A stretch of DNA of 64,000 nt from Planobacterium oryzisoli (GCF_015354315.1 NZ_JADKYY010000009.1:29252-93251); one strand, 5' to 3'. Counted from the first letter of the stretch, positions 1-9,400 are shown. Numbers and translations: made by a program. Notes: a model not told the origin generated them from the sequence alone.

Positions 1-1
1 C

Positions 2-439
2 CCCAAAGGAGAGAGAGTTGGTATTGATATTAAAGATTTTTTACATGAAGGACTTATTCTTCGTGAGAAAGAATTCAGGGAGAAAATCGGAGCCCTAGAT
101 TTAGAGCCATTTAAGGACACCTATGTGTTTATTTATAATTCAGCTGACGCTATAATTCCTTTGTGGTCTTATTTTTTGCTTTCTGCAAAATTGGGCGGAG
201 TTGCAAAGAAAGTTATATATGGAGATAGAGAAGACCTGGAGGTACTGTTAATGCATCAGGCCATGCAGACGTACGACTTCTCTTACTTAGAAAATCAGAG
301 AGTACTTGTGAAGGGCTGTACAGATGTGAACATTCCTGTAAATGCTTACGTAGAACTGGTAGAACAACTTAAACCACTAGTTAAATCGTTAATGTTTGGG
401 GAGGCATGCTCAAATGTTCCAGTATTCAAGCGAAGTTAA
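2..439 (+). CDS. DUF2480 family protein (5' partial)
   Basis: The reading frame is open from base 2 and runs off the left edge, so the N-terminus is missing; 145 codons are visible. The segment around IDIKDFLHEGLILREKEFR, followed by a YVFIYNSADAIIPLWSY region and a VIYGDRE motif, matches what I know of DUF2480, a small soluble family confined to Bacteroidota. No catalytic motif or function is known for it. An ATG at 125 is internal and should not be taken as the start. The next gene follows 57 bases downstream on the same strand. Confidence 0.8.
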   Translation, partial: PKGERVGIDIKDFLHEGLILREKEFREKIGALDLEPFKDTYVFIYNSADAIIPLWSYFLLSAKLGGVAKKVIYGDREDLEVLLMHQAMQTYDFSYLENQRVLVKGCTDVNIPVNAYVELVEQLKPLVKSLMFGEACSNVPVFKRS

Positions 440-496
440 ATTTGTATCATTAGGAATACTTTTTGCTGTAAGCGAGTAAACCACTAAATAAAAAAT

Positions 497-1129
497 ATGA
501 ATTTAATTGATTTACTTACCAGCAGCACCAGTACGAAAGTTGCGCAGAATGCTGAAAATAAATTTGGAATCTCTAAGAATCAGATAATCGCACTTATGGC
601 TGTGGCAGCGCCCTTAGTTATCTCGCACCTAAGAAAGAAAAGTGAAGACAGTAATGAAGCCGAGGCACTAGAGCGGGCTCTTGACAAAGATCATGATGGG
701 ACTATTCTTGACGATCCAGAACAAGTAAATAACCGGGTTAATGAGGGAAATTCTATCCTGGACCACATATTCGGAAATCAAAAGAATATCGTGGAAAACC
801 AACTCTCTTCCAATACTGGTATTTCAATGGATAAAATCGGACCTGTACTTTCCATGCTGGCTCCCGTTATAATGGGATATATTGGAAAAGAAAAAAGATC
901 ATCTGGAGGCTCAATAAGCGATCTTCTAGGGGGCATTCTAGGGCAGGCGCAGCAAAAGGCAGAACCTAGCAGTCCTATAAATGACATATTAGGACAGGTA
1001 TTAGGTGGAGCACAAGGTGCAGATTCCAATCCACTTGGAGAAATCATCGGCAACCTTACAGGATCTCAAAGCAAAGCTCAAGGTGGATTAGGTGACTTGC
1101 TAGGCGGGTTGCTAGGCGGCAAGCGATAA
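497..1129 (+). CDS. DUF937 domain-containing protein
   Basis: The 210-residue protein has an N-terminal helical part (residues 1-65) that reads like the first half of DUF937, an acidic linker, a second hydrophobic segment around residues 113-130, and a low-complexity C-terminal third made of repeated DLLGG, ILGQ and GLLGG units with short polar spacers. DUF937 proteins (YidB-like) have no agreed function. There is no signal peptide. A strong terminator follows directly, and the DUF2480 gene lies 57 bases upstream, so the two may share a transcript. Family assignment rests on the N-terminal pattern and the glycine-leucine tail. Confidence 0.75.
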   Translation: MNLIDLLTSSTSTKVAQNAENKFGISKNQIIALMAVAAPLVISHLRKKSEDSNEAEALERALDKDHDGTILDDPEQVNNRVNEGNSILDHIFGNQKNIVENQLSSNTGISMDKIGPVLSMLAPVIMGYIGKEKRSSGGSISDLLGGILGQAQQKAEPSSPINDILGQVLGGAQGADSNPLGEIIGNLTGSQSKAQGGLGDLLGGLLGGKR

Positions 1130-1153
1130 CTCACCAAGCCTCTATTTAAATAT

Positions 1154-1193
1154 AATTACCCCCGGGAGCATACACTTCTGGGGGTAATTTTCC
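1154..1193 (+). terminator. Rho-independent terminator after the DUF937 gene
   Basis: A perfect 10-bp stem (1154-1163 paired with 1180-1189) is followed by a T-rich stretch. Confidence 0.85.
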
Positions 1194-1235
1194 TTTACCT
1201 AGTGCCATTAATTTTGGCATTTCTGGATAATCACG

Positions 1236-1424
1236 TTATTCTTCTGATTTCTTTGTGCTGGTTTTTTTTGTAGCCTTAGCAGCTTTTTTAACAGGCTTTT
1301 CCACTGTAGTATCTACCGAAGAATCTACCCCAATTGACGTCTTTACAGATTTTCTCCTTCTAGTGTTTCCGTAGCTACCTGCTACTCTCTTACCTCTTGC
1401 TGTTTTCTTATCACCTTTTCCCAT
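1236..1424 (-). CDS. 30S ribosomal protein THX
   Basis: The 62-residue, highly basic protein starts with MGKGDKKTARGKR, the signature of THX, a small peptide that sits in the head of the 30S subunit and was first described in Thermus. The Bacteroidota forms often carry a lysine/alanine-rich tail, as here (residues 30-62 with repeated KK and TKK). It is a single-gene unit: a TAAATTTG element lies upstream at 1453-1460 on the same strand and the neighbouring genes point the other way. The tail is low complexity and probably disordered. Confidence 0.85.
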   Translation of the reverse strand: MGKGDKKTARGKRVAGSYGNTRRRKSVKTSIGVDSSVDTTVEKPVKKAAKATKKTSTKKSEE

Positions 1425-1452
1425 ATGTAATTATAATTTAGTTGTTATTTAT

Positions 1453-1460
1453 CAAATTTA
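1453..1460 (-). promoter_or_regulatory. -7 promoter element of the THX gene
   Basis: Reads TAAATTTG on the minus strand, matching the Bacteroidota TAnnTTTG consensus, 28 bases before the ATG. Confidence 0.6.
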
Positions 1461-1567
1461 AGAAATCTTTTCTATTTAGATATAAGCCGGGTAACCTAGT
1501 GGATTGAAGGCAAGTTCAACCGCCAATATACGAAAGGTGATCACCACAATATTTTCTTCAAATTAAG

Positions 1568-1575
1568 TATCTTTG
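1568..1575 (+). promoter_or_regulatory. -7 promoter element of aspS
   Basis: Reads TATCTTTG. It precedes the ATG at 1626 by 50 bases. Confidence 0.6.
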
Positions 1576-1625
1576 CCACCTAGCAATGGCAGTAACGCAC
1601 ATGCAATTTGACTCAAAATAAGTTT

Positions 1626-3380
1626 ATGTTCAGAACACACACCAACGGAGAATTAAGGAGTGAAAATATTGGAGAGCGGGTAACGCTTAGCGGATGGGTG
1701 CAAACCATACGCGATAAAGGATTTATGATATGGGTGGACTTGAGGGACCGCTACGGGGTCACTCAGCTTGTGTTTGACCAAGACCGAAGCACCCCGGAAC
1801 TGATGCATAGTGCAAGAGGATTGGGACGCGAATATGTGGTCACAGTGATTGGAACTGTAATAGAGCGCACTTCAAAAAATGCAAAGATTCCCACCGGTGA
1901 TATAGAAATACTTGTTAGTGAAATTAGCATAGAGAACACGTCCCTCGTTCCGCCGTTTACAATTGAAGACCAAACAGACGGGGGCGAAGAGCTGAGAATG
2001 AAGTATCGGTATTTGGACATACGGAGAAACTCGGTTAGAGATAAGCTTCTTTTCAGACACAAAATTGCACAATCAGTTCGAAATTACTTGAGTGCTATAA
2101 ATTTTATTGAGGTGGAGACACCCGTACTTATTAAAAGTACGCCAGAAGGAGCTAGGGATTTTATTGTGCCCAGCAGAATGAACCCTGGAGAGTTTTATGC
2201 GTTACCACAATCACCACAGACATTTAAACAGTTATTGATGGTTGGGGGTATCGACAGATACTTTCAGATAGTAAAATGCTTTAGAGATGAAGATCTTAGA
2301 GCAGACCGCCAACCAGAGTTCACTCAAATCGATTGCGAAATGGCCTTTGTCACTCAAGAAGATGTTTTAAATACATTTGAGGGGCTTACACGAAAATTAC
2401 TTGAAGATGTTTCTGGCAAGACATTCGGCGCTTTTCCACGAATCACCTACCAAGAAGCAATGAAACGGTTTGGTAACGACAAGCCGGACATTCGTTTTGG
2501 GATGGAATTTGTGGAACTTAATGAAGTGACAAAAGGTAAAGGTTTCCCTCTATTCGAAGATGCCGAGCTTGTAGTAGGTATTAATGTTAAGGGTTGCAGT
2601 AACTATACTCGTAAACAAATCGATGCCTTAACTGAATGGGTCAAGCGGCCGCAAATCGGGGCACAAGGTTTAGTCTGGATTAAAGTTAATGACAATGAAA
2701 TCACATCATCCATCAATAAATTCTTCTCAGAAGAGGACCTAAAGGAGATATCAAGACATGTTCAAGCCACCGCGGGAGATTTGATACTTATAATGAGTGG
2801 GGCAATATCTCGCGTTAGACCTCAAATGTCCGCATTAAGAATGGAACTTGCACAGCAACTGAACCTGCGTAACCCACACGAATTCGCTCCACTTTGGGTC
2901 GTGGATTTCCCATTACTTGAGTGGGACGAAGACACGTCACGTTTCCACGCAATGCACCACCCATTTACAGCACCCAAACCAGAAGACGTGGAATTACTGG
3001 ACACCAACCCTGCGTTAGCACGTGCAAATGCCTACGACCTGGTCCTTAATGGAAATGAAATCGGAGGAGGTTCTGTCCGTATTCATAACCGGGAGCTACA
3101 AAGTAAAATGTTTGGATTACTTGGCTTCACGGAAAGTGAAGCAAATGCTCAATTTGGATTCCTAATGAACGCCTTTCAATACGGTGCACCTCCACATGCA
3201 GGTTTAGCATTCGGATTCGACCGACTAGTAGCGATTCTAGACGGTAATGAAGTGATCAGGGACTACATCGCATTTCCAAAAAACAACTCTGGGAGAGACG
3301 TTATGATTGATTCTCCTAGTGTGGTAGCTCCTGAGCAATTACAAGAGTTGCACATAAGTATCGAAGAGACAATAGATTAA
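1626..3380 (+). CDS. aspS: Aspartate--tRNA ligase
   Basis: Class II aminoacyl-tRNA synthetase that charges tRNA-Asp. The 584-residue product has the usual bacterial length and order: an N-terminal OB-fold anticodon-binding domain (about residues 15-105, with the [15 protein letters not shown] segment), a catalytic core with motif 2 ([18 protein letters not shown]), the bacterial GAD insertion in the middle, and motif 3 ([13 protein letters not shown]) near the C-terminus. A TTG at 1608 in frame would add six residues, but the ATG at 1626 gives the family-typical [11 protein letters not shown] start and is preferred. The gene has its own promoter element and terminator and appears to be monocistronic. 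Confidence 0.97.
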   Translation: MFRTHTNGELRSENIGERVTLSGWVQTIRDKGFMIWVDLRDRYGVTQLVFDQDRSTPELMHSARGLGREYVVTVIGTVIERTSKNAKIPTGDIEILVSEISIENTSLVPPFTIEDQTDGGEELRMKYRYLDIRRNSVRDKLLFRHKIAQSVRNYLSAINFIEVETPVLIKSTPEGARDFIVPSRMNPGEFYALPQSPQTFKQLLMVGGIDRYFQIVKCFRDEDLRADRQPEFTQIDCEMAFVTQEDVLNTFEGLTRKLLEDVSGKTFGAFPRITYQEAMKRFGNDKPDIRFGMEFVELNEVTKGKGFPLFEDAELVVGINVKGCSNYTRKQIDALTEWVKRPQIGAQGLVWIKVNDNEITSSINKFFSEEDLKEISRHVQATAGDLILIMSGAISRVRPQMSALRMELAQQLNLRNPHEFAPLWVVDFPLLEWDEDTSRFHAMHHPFTAPKPEDVELLDTNPALARANAYDLVLNGNEIGGGSVRIHNRELQSKMFGLLGFTESEANAQFGFLMNAFQYGAPPHAGLAFGFDRLVAILDGNEVIRDYIAFPKNNSGRDVMIDSPSVVAPEQLQELHISIEETID

Positions 3381-3385
3381 GATTG

Positions 3386-3417
3386 ATGCCCGCAGGAAAA
3401 AGCGGGCATTTTTTATA
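3386..3417 (+). terminator. Rho-independent terminator after aspS
   Basis: An 8-bp GC-rich stem (3386-3393 with 3402-3409) is followed by a run of T residues, six bases after the aspS stop codon. Confidence 0.85.
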
Positions 3418-3476
3418 TATTCAAAAAAGTGATTTTTTTCACGGCTTAACCTCTCGACTTCAAAGTCGCATAGTAG

Positions 3477-3484
3477 TAACTTTG
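3477..3484 (+). promoter_or_regulatory. -7 promoter element of the AspT-type transporter
   Basis: Reads TAACTTTG, 20 bases before the ATG. Confidence 0.6.
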
Positions 3485-3504
3485 CAAAATAAAATACTGA
3501 AATT

Positions 3505-5193
3505 ATGTTTGACTGGATTGGAGACCTATTACTGCCTACTGAAACACCAACTATTATTCAGTCCTTGATTGTAATTGTATTAGCAATCGGAAGTGGAATA
3601 TTCATTGGACGGCTAAAATTCTTTAAAATTTCTTTGGGTGTTTCCGCAGTGATGTTTACTGGTCTTTTCTTAGGTCATTTAGGCTATCGCATTGATTTAA
3701 GCATCCTGGCTTTCATACGTGATTTCGGACTCATTCTGTTCGTTTATGCCATAGGTATTCAGGTCGGACCCTCCTTTTTCTCCTCATTCAAGAGTGAAGG
3801 GCTTAAATTCAATTTGCTTGCAGTAAGTACCGTTCTGCTGGGGGGCTTAATTACGTACGCACTTTTTAGAAGTACAGGTGTTTCCATTGAAAATTTGACG
3901 GGCATCATGTCCGGCGCTGTTACTAATACTCCAGGATTAGGAGCGGCAAAGAGCACCTTAGAGGAGATTAAAAACCAGTATCCAACCCGTGCTTTTGACG
4001 ATCCAGCCATCGGCTATGCTATCGCCTATCCACTTGGTGTTCTTGGCATTATATTTACGATATTGATTTCTAAAAGCATACTGAGAGTAAACCCCCAAAA
4101 AGAGATGAAAAAATTCCGCCTTGCGAAGATCAACTCGGAATTGCCGGTAGCGTCACTAAAGATAAGAGTACTCAATCCGGAAATTATTGGAAAGACTATA
4201 TCAGAAGCGGTGCAAATTTCGGGAGTTAACGTGGTTATTTCACGATTAAAACACAGCGGCAGTGAAGCAGTAAGCTCACCCACCACGGATACTGTCCTGC
4301 AAAACCGAGACGTCCTAATGGTAGTGGGCATTGAAGAAGACTTACGGAACTTTGCGTCAAAAATGGGTCGTGTATCTACGGATGAGTTTATAGAAACCGG
4401 CACCGACATAATGGTGAAAAGTTTTTTTGTGACTAAGGAATCTGCGATGCATAAAAAACTCTCTGAACTAGACTTATATAATCAATACGATCTGAAAGTG
4501 ACACGTGTATATCGCGCAGGTAAAGAAATGCTGGCCCGTCCCTCTCTGGAACTGTTCTACGGAGATAAACTAAGAATTGTGGGAAGTGAGCAAAATTTGC
4601 TAAATGCAGAAAAACTAATAGGAAACTCAGAAAAAAAACTAATTGAACCTGATTTCCTATCTATTTTTGGAGGACTTCTTATTGGTATACTTGTGGGCTC
4701 CATACCTTTCTTCATACCTACCTTACCCGTCCCAATCAAACTAGGCTTTGCTGCCGGTCCGCTAATTACCGCTTTGTTTATTAGTCGTTACGGTGGAATT
4801 GCATTTATTCACTCTTATATAAACAATGGTGCAGTACATTTCATGAAAGATTTTGGCATCTGCTTATTTTTCGCTGCCGTGGGGGTGCATGCTGGAGAAG
4901 CCTTTTATGATAATTTTATCAAATACAACGGATGGACCTTTCTTCTATACGCCTCCGCAATAACTTTTATTCCTCTACTGTTCATGGTGCTTGTAGGCCA
5001 TCTTCTGATGAAAATAAATTTCCTTCAACTTGTGGGTATTATGAGTGGGAGTTACACCGATCCCGCTGCACTTTCTTTCAGTACCTCTTATCTTGACAGT
5101 GACGTTCCTTTACAGAGCTATGCTCAGGTATATCCTTTAGTCACTATCTTTAGAATTTTTGTGGCGCAGATTTTAATACTTCTGCTCGCTTAA
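3505..5193 (+). CDS. Putative AspT/YidE/YbjL-family transporter
   Basis: Integral inner-membrane protein of 562 residues with the duplicated layout of this family: an N-terminal block of membrane helices (about 10-190), two central TrkA-C/RCK-type ligand domains (about 210-290 and 295-375), and a C-terminal membrane block (about 385-560). The GAVTNTPGLGAA motif in the first half and GSYTDPAALSFS in the second are the paired pore motifs of the internal repeat. Related proteins include the aspartate:alanine exchanger AspT, but substrate cannot be read from the sequence. It has its own promoter and a shared terminator with yajC on the other strand. Confidence 0.88.
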   Translation: MFDWIGDLLLPTETPTIIQSLIVIVLAIGSGIFIGRLKFFKISLGVSAVMFTGLFLGHLGYRIDLSILAFIRDFGLILFVYAIGIQVGPSFFSSFKSEGLKFNLLAVSTVLLGGLITYALFRSTGVSIENLTGIMSGAVTNTPGLGAAKSTLEEIKNQYPTRAFDDPAIGYAIAYPLGVLGIIFTILISKSILRVNPQKEMKKFRLAKINSELPVASLKIRVLNPEIIGKTISEAVQISGVNVVISRLKHSGSEAVSSPTTDTVLQNRDVLMVVGIEEDLRNFASKMGRVSTDEFIETGTDIMVKSFFVTKESAMHKKLSELDLYNQYDLKVTRVYRAGKEMLARPSLELFYGDKLRIVGSEQNLLNAEKLIGNSEKKLIEPDFLSIFGGLLIGILVGSIPFFIPTLPVPIKLGFAAGPLITALFISRYGGIAFIHSYINNGAVHFMKDFGICLFFAAVGVHAGEAFYDNFIKYNGWTFLLYASAITFIPLLFMVLVGHLLMKINFLQLVGIMSGSYTDPAALSFSTSYLDSDVPLQSYAQVYPLVTIFRIFVAQILILLLA

Positions 5194-5251
5194 GAACAAA
5201 AGCAGCTATGTACTATTGTGAAGAATAGAAGTTAAGTACCTGCACTCAACT

Positions 5252-5291
5252 AAAAAGCCTCTAAGAAGTATTTTACTTTTTAGAGGCTTTA
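5252..5291. terminator. Bidirectional terminator between the transporter and yajC
   Basis: A perfect stem of at least 10 bp (5254-5263 with 5281-5290) is flanked by A and T runs on both sides, between two convergent genes. Confidence 0.85.
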
Positions 5292-5322
5292 TATTATAAT
5301 AGGGAAATGTATTACATCCTTC

Positions 5323-5646
5323 CTATTTTTTATCTTCAGTAGAATCAGGAAATCGTGCTGCGGTAAACTCCCTAGAAATTGCTGATTTCTCAAATTTCAG
5401 TTTTCCAGACAAAGTTTCGATCACAATTCCGTCTTCCTGTATTTGGGCTATTCGCCCGTGCAGCCCAGATGTCGTAACAACGCGTTGTCCTACCTTAAGC
5501 GCTCCTTGAAAGTTCTGCTCCTGCTTCTGCTTACGCATTTGCGGTCTTAACATCACAAAATACATGAAGACAAAGAACAATCCAAACATTATTAAAGTAG
5601 GCATCATTGACTCGCCTCCTGTAGCTTGTAGAAATATAGTTTGCAT
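5323..5646 (-). CDS. yajC: Preprotein translocase subunit YajC
   Basis: Small accessory subunit of the Sec translocon (partner of SecDF). The 107-residue product has one N-terminal membrane helix (about residues 15-35, MPTLIMFGLFFVFMYFVML), the basic RPQMRKQKQ stretch right after it and the conserved GQRVVTTSGLHGRI beta-strand region. It is the last gene of nusB-DUF1573-yajC, starting one base after the DUF1573 stop codon, so it is probably translationally coupled. secD and secF are not in this window. Confidence 0.95.
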   Translation of the reverse strand: MQTIFLQATGGESMMPTLIMFGLFFVFMYFVMLRPQMRKQKQEQNFQGALKVGQRVVTTSGLHGRIAQIQEDGIVIETLSGKLKFEKSAISREFTAARFPDSTEDKK

Positions 5647-5647
5647 A

Positions 5648-6124
5648 TTAGTTTATTACGTTAGCAGAAAACGAAATTACAATCGGTGCATTTTCAACGT
5701 TGGCATACACTTCAGCCTGCTTATTTTGTAGGCCATCAAAACTCGATGAATCAAACTTTAGTGTAATAACCCCTTTCTGACCTGGAAGTATCGGCTCTTT
5801 AGTATAGTCGGGTGCGGTGCAACCACAACCTGGCTTCACATGGGATATGATAAGAGGATTTTCTCCTGTATTGGTAATCTCATAATTATGCTCTACACTT
5901 TCTCCCTTCTTTACTTCTTTAAAATCCCAGTGATTTTCGGTCAAGACTACATTGGTCAAAGGCTTGCTTTTAGCTTCTTGGATAAGAACATCTTGAGAAA
6001 GTATCGTTTGGTTCTGGACATCAGATACTTGCACATCTTCAGCAGTCACTTGGTCCACTTGTTTACTTTTCGTGCAGGCCATCAACGAGAAAGCCATAAC
6101 AACAAATAAAATATTTTTTTTCAT
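5648..6124 (-). CDS. DUF1573 domain lipoprotein
   Basis: The 158-residue protein has a lipoprotein signal (hydrophobic stretch followed by the lipobox LMAC at residues 14-17) and a DUF1573 domain, recognisable by the WDFKEVKKGESVEHNYEITN strand pattern and the central PGCGCTAPDYTKEPI motif, then a PGQKGVITLKFDSS segment. DUF1573 domains are immunoglobulin-like and common in Bacteroidota, with no assigned biochemical role; the paired cysteines of the CGC motif are conserved. The gene lies between nusB (4 bases) and yajC (1 base) in one operon. Confidence 0.88.
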   Translation of the reverse strand: MKKNILFVVMAFSLMACTKSKQVDQVTAEDVQVSDVQNQTILSQDVLIQEAKSKPLTNVVLTENHWDFKEVKKGESVEHNYEITNTGENPLIISHVKPGCGCTAPDYTKEPILPGQKGVITLKFDSSSFDGLQNKQAEVYANVENAPIVISFSANVIN

Positions 6125-6128
6125 ATCA

Positions 6129-7037
6129 CTAATTTAATCTGTTTGTATCTTTTGAATATTTATCTAGCAAACCGTTAATAAAGACGTTGGATTTTTCACT
6201 GCAATATACTTTAGCAATTTCCACATATTCATTAATAATTATCCGGCTTGCGGTTGTTTTAAACACATCAAATTCGGTAATCCCCGCAATCAAGATTACT
6301 CGGTCCATTAAGGATATTCTGTCCAAATCCCAATTCTCAAGTCTCTCTTCAATTTTCTTTTCGGTCGCCTCCCAGTTTCTGACACTTTCCCAAAGCATTT
6401 TTCTTGCAAATACCCGGTCATCCTCATCTTTTATCATTTTAATCAAGGTGTGGCTCGGGTTCTCAGGCTTTAGAAAACCGATTGTCTTTTGAATCATCGA
6501 ATTTCCAATATGAAAGTCATCTGCCCAGCTCATCTCCTTTTCTTCTAGTCGATCATGGAAATCTTCGTTTTCAGCAACATATCGCAAAAACAGTTTACCA
6601 ATGAATCGTTGGTCACTTTCAAAAGAACGTTCTTCTTCCAGCATGTAATCTTGGTACCTTTTCCCTGCTGTTATACGCTGAAAAGTCTTAACAAGAAGCT
6701 CGTCATGCAAATCCCACTGCAGTTCCTTATGCTTTGATGTAAAATTAATGCGTTCTGTATTGTTCTCCAGGGCAATAAGGATTTTATTGTTTACAAAACT
6801 TTGGTTGGGGTTCACATCTTTCTCCGTTTTCAAATATTTCTGCTTACCAATTTCCAACTGCTTCTCAGCTAGCTCTCTTAAGGCAACTAGAAAATTTAAC
6901 TGGTATACGTAAAGGTTGTAAATTTTCTCTATTTCAGTAAACATGTTTTTCTCCAGCACCTCATACTGGACCGGATTTTGGTAGTAGGAATACAGGTTTT
7001 CTACTATTTTCTCACGGATTTGTCTTCTTCCAAGCAT
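6129..7037 (-). CDS. nusB: Transcription antitermination factor NusB
   Basis: RNA-binding protein that, with NusE (S10), promotes antitermination on rRNA operons. The 302-residue product is about twice the length of E. coli NusB; this extended form is normal for Bacteroidota. It begins MLGRRQIREKIVE, and the conserved NusB helical core is in the C-terminal half (DRISLMDRVILIAGITEF and IIINEYVEIAKVYCSEKSNVFINGLLD). The long N-terminal part is helical and of unclear role. It heads the nusB-DUF1573-yajC operon with a -7 element at 7058-7065. Confidence 0.93.
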   Translation of the reverse strand: MLGRRQIREKIVENLYSYYQNPVQYEVLEKNMFTEIEKIYNLYVYQLNFLVALRELAEKQLEIGKQKYLKTEKDVNPNQSFVNNKILIALENNTERINFTSKHKELQWDLHDELLVKTFQRITAGKRYQDYMLEEERSFESDQRFIGKLFLRYVAENEDFHDRLEEKEMSWADDFHIGNSMIQKTIGFLKPENPSHTLIKMIKDEDDRVFARKMLWESVRNWEATEKKIEERLENWDLDRISLMDRVILIAGITEFDVFKTTASRIIINEYVEIAKVYCSEKSNVFINGLLDKYSKDTNRLN

Positions 7038-7057
7038 TCAAAGAACTTTTATTGCGG

Positions 7058-7065
7058 CAAAGATA
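7058..7065 (-). promoter_or_regulatory. -7 promoter element of the nusB operon
   Basis: Reads TATCTTTG on the minus strand, 20 bases before the nusB ATG. Confidence 0.6.
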
Positions 7066-7179
7066 ATAAAATTGTTGAGAGTATTACGTTCCCCACCCGA
7101 ACACTGTGTGTGTTAATGACGTTATTCGGTAGCACTAAAAGGCTCTTATTTCCTTTCTAATTGTAGGAAATATTTTAAC

Positions 7180-7187
7180 TATTTTTG
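7180..7187 (+). promoter_or_regulatory. -7 promoter element of the ABC exporter gene
   Basis: Reads TATTTTTG, 19 bases before the ATG; a TTG at 7161-7163 could be the upstream element, with a somewhat short spacing. Confidence 0.6.
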
Positions 7188-7206
7188 CATTGCACAGAGA
7201 CGCGAA

Positions 7207-8844
7207 ATGAACGCATTAAAAACCTTAAATCCCTACTTTTGGAAACACCGTACTCTTTTGTTCTGGGGGTTCCTATTTATAATCGCGAGTAATTTTTTTA
7301 ATATCTACAAAGTTCAGTTCGTAGGTAGGTCGGTCGATGAAATAGCGCAAGGGGGTCATATGGGATTCAATGAGCAGGTTCTGATTTATGTCGGAATCAT
7401 TGTGGGCAGCTCCATTTTAACAGGATTTTTCACTTTTATGATGCGCCAAACTATTATAGTGGCATCTAGAAGAATTGAGTTCGAACTCAAAAACAAAATT
7501 TACCAGCATTATCAACAACTCTCTTTAACCGATTATAAAAGCACTACAGTTGGTGATTTAATGAACCGATTAAGTGAAGATGTAGTAGCCGTGCGAATGT
7601 ACTTGGGACCCGGTGTAATGTACGTAGTTAACCTTCTTATACTACTTCTAATAACTAGTATTTATATGGTGAATACCGATGTTCAGATGACCCTCTGGAC
7701 GTTAATCCCACTTCCAATACTGTCCTTTGTGATTTATAAGGTAAGCTCGATCATCAACAGGAAATCGAAGGTCATGCAAAAGAGCCAGTCCGCCATTTCG
7801 ACATTTGTGCAGGACAGTTTTTCAGGAATTCGAGTGGTTAAGTATTTCGCAAAAGAAAAATACATTACAAACCAATATACAAAAAAAGTTACCGACTATC
7901 AGGGCAAGGCACTGGACTTAGCAAAGACAGAAGCTTATTTTTTCACAATAATACTATTTGTTATTGGTCTACTCAACGTGGTAATATTACTTGTAGGAGG
8001 AACTAAGTACCTAAATGGGGAAATTTCCGTTGGAAAGATTGCAGACTTTTTCATGTATATAAACATTCTCATCTGGCCCTTTTCCATGGTAGGCTGGGTA
8101 ACTTCTGTCAATCAAAGAGCTGAAGCATCAATGTCCAGGATAAACGAATTCCTGGAGAAGAAATCACAAATCCTCAGCACTGCCGCTTCAACTCCTGTGA
8201 TAAGAGGAGACATTGAGTTTAGGAACGTATCGTATATATACCCCAATACAGGAATTAAAGCACTTTCCAACTTGAGTTTTAAAGTTAAAGCAGGAGAGAC
8301 TCTTGCCATTATGGGCAAAACCGGAAGTGGAAAAACCACGGTGGCCTTGTTACTTGCAAGACTCATAGACCCAACAGAGGGTGAGGTTCTAATCGACGGA
8401 ATTAATTTAAAAGATCATAATCTAGAAAACTACCGCAAATATATAGGGTATATACCCCAAGAAAGTTACTTGTTTTCCGATACGATTGGAAACAATATTG
8501 GATTTGCAATCGATAATCCTACTTATGACACTATTGTCGAGTATGCAAAGAAAGCCGATGTCCATAAAAACATCGTGAAATTTAAAAATAAGTACGATAC
8601 TTTAGTAGGTGAACGAGGAGTGATGCTTTCAGGTGGACAAAAGCAGAGGATTTGTATTGCCAGGGCCCTCATAAAGAAACCGGAAATAATCATTTTCGAT
8701 GACTCACTCTCGGCACTAGATACTGAGACGGAAGAAAACATACTTCAAAATATTGAACGTGATCTGAATCGGTCCACTTCTATTATTATCACTCATAGAG
8801 AAAGTAGTGCGAACCGTGCAGACCAAATCGTTCATCTATCGTAA
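7207..8844 (+). CDS. ABC transporter, fused permease/ATPase, MdlA-like half with degenerate catalytic residue
   Basis: Half-size ABC exporter of 545 residues. Residues 1-310 hold six membrane helices of a type I exporter; residues 330-545 hold the nucleotide-binding domain with Walker A (GKTGSGKTT, about 370), signature LSGGQKQR (about 475), Walker B ending in Asp498, D-loop SALD and the H-loop histidine at 530. The residue after Walker B, normally the catalytic Glu, is Asp499 (FDDSLSALD), as in the degenerate halves of heterodimeric exporters such as MdlA and BmrC. The chain stops 15 residues after the H-loop, without the DGxIxExG tail most family members have. No partner half is encoded nearby, and the substrate is unknown. 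Confidence 0.9.
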   Translation: MNALKTLNPYFWKHRTLLFWGFLFIIASNFFNIYKVQFVGRSVDEIAQGGHMGFNEQVLIYVGIIVGSSILTGFFTFMMRQTIIVASRRIEFELKNKIYQHYQQLSLTDYKSTTVGDLMNRLSEDVVAVRMYLGPGVMYVVNLLILLLITSIYMVNTDVQMTLWTLIPLPILSFVIYKVSSIINRKSKVMQKSQSAISTFVQDSFSGIRVVKYFAKEKYITNQYTKKVTDYQGKALDLAKTEAYFFTIILFVIGLLNVVILLVGGTKYLNGEISVGKIADFFMYINILIWPFSMVGWVTSVNQRAEASMSRINEFLEKKSQILSTAASTPVIRGDIEFRNVSYIYPNTGIKALSNLSFKVKAGETLAIMGKTGSGKTTVALLLARLIDPTEGEVLIDGINLKDHNLENYRKYIGYIPQESYLFSDTIGNNIGFAIDNPTYDTIVEYAKKADVHKNIVKFKNKYDTLVGERGVMLSGGQKQRICIARALIKKPEIIIFDDSLSALDTETEENILQNIERDLNRSTSIIITHRESSANRADQIVHLS

Positions 8845-8894
8845 ATGAATAACAGCATTATTTAAAAATTATTTTGTGTTTTATAGAAATATTT

Positions 8895-8902
8895 TATATT
8901 TG
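8895..8902 (+). promoter_or_regulatory. Promoter of the DUF3276 gene
   Basis: The -7 element TATATTTG is preceded by TTG at 8874-8876 with 18 bases between, close to the expected arrangement. It lies 29 bases before the ATG. Confidence 0.65.
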
Positions 8903-8931
8903 TTAGAATAGATCAATAAATATATTGCAAA

Positions 8932-9267
8932 ATGAGTGATTACAAAGAGCGGCACGAGAATGAGATTTTCACCAAAGTGCTAAAGGCAGGGAGAAGAACA
9001 TATTTCTTTGACGTTCGCGAAACCAAGGCGGGTGATTATTACTTGACTATCACTGAAAGTAAAAAGAACTTTGGAGACAATGGGGAGGCAACATTTGAGA
9101 AACATAAAATCTATCTCTATAAAGAAGATTTTAAAACTTTTCAAGAGATGTTTTCTGAAGCAACCGATTTTATAATTAATGAAAAAGGAGAAGACGTAAT
9201 TTCGGAAAAGCATGAAAGAGATTTCAAACCGAAATCGTTTACCATTGATTCTGAAGAAGAAATTTAA
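8932..9267 (+). CDS. DUF3276 family protein (PUR-alpha-like nucleic-acid-binding)
   Basis: The 111-residue cytoplasmic protein matches DUF3276, a Bacteroidota family built like the PUR repeat of eukaryotic PUR-alpha. The visible pattern is two short beta-rich stretches (IFTKVLKAGRRTYFFDVRET and YYLTITESKKNF) followed by an amphipathic helix (KEDFKTFQEMFSEATDFII), then a charged tail. Binding to single-stranded DNA or RNA is known for structural relatives, not shown for this protein. It is monocistronic, with a clear promoter and a terminator. Confidence 0.88.
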   Translation: MSDYKERHENEIFTKVLKAGRRTYFFDVRETKAGDYYLTITESKKNFGDNGEATFEKHKIYLYKEDFKTFQEMFSEATDFIINEKGEDVISEKHERDFKPKSFTIDSEEEI

Positions 9268-9286
9268 CCGTCTCTAAACACTAAAA

Positions 9287-9322
9287 TAAAAAAACGCATT
9301 GATTTTCAATGCGTTTTTTATT
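9287..9322. terminator. Terminator after DUF3276
   Basis: An A-rich/T-rich hairpin with the core ACGCATTGA paired to TCAATGCGT around a TTTT loop, followed by a T run. It sits between DUF3276 and the convergent tRNA-His and can serve both directions. Confidence 0.85.
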
Positions 9323-9325
9323 TTG

Positions 9326-9400
<75 letters not shown>

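Noticed and set aside
8112..8366. Minus-strand open frame opposite the ABC ATPase domain.
   Set aside because: Shadow frame of a well-conserved coding region, with no start signals or homology.
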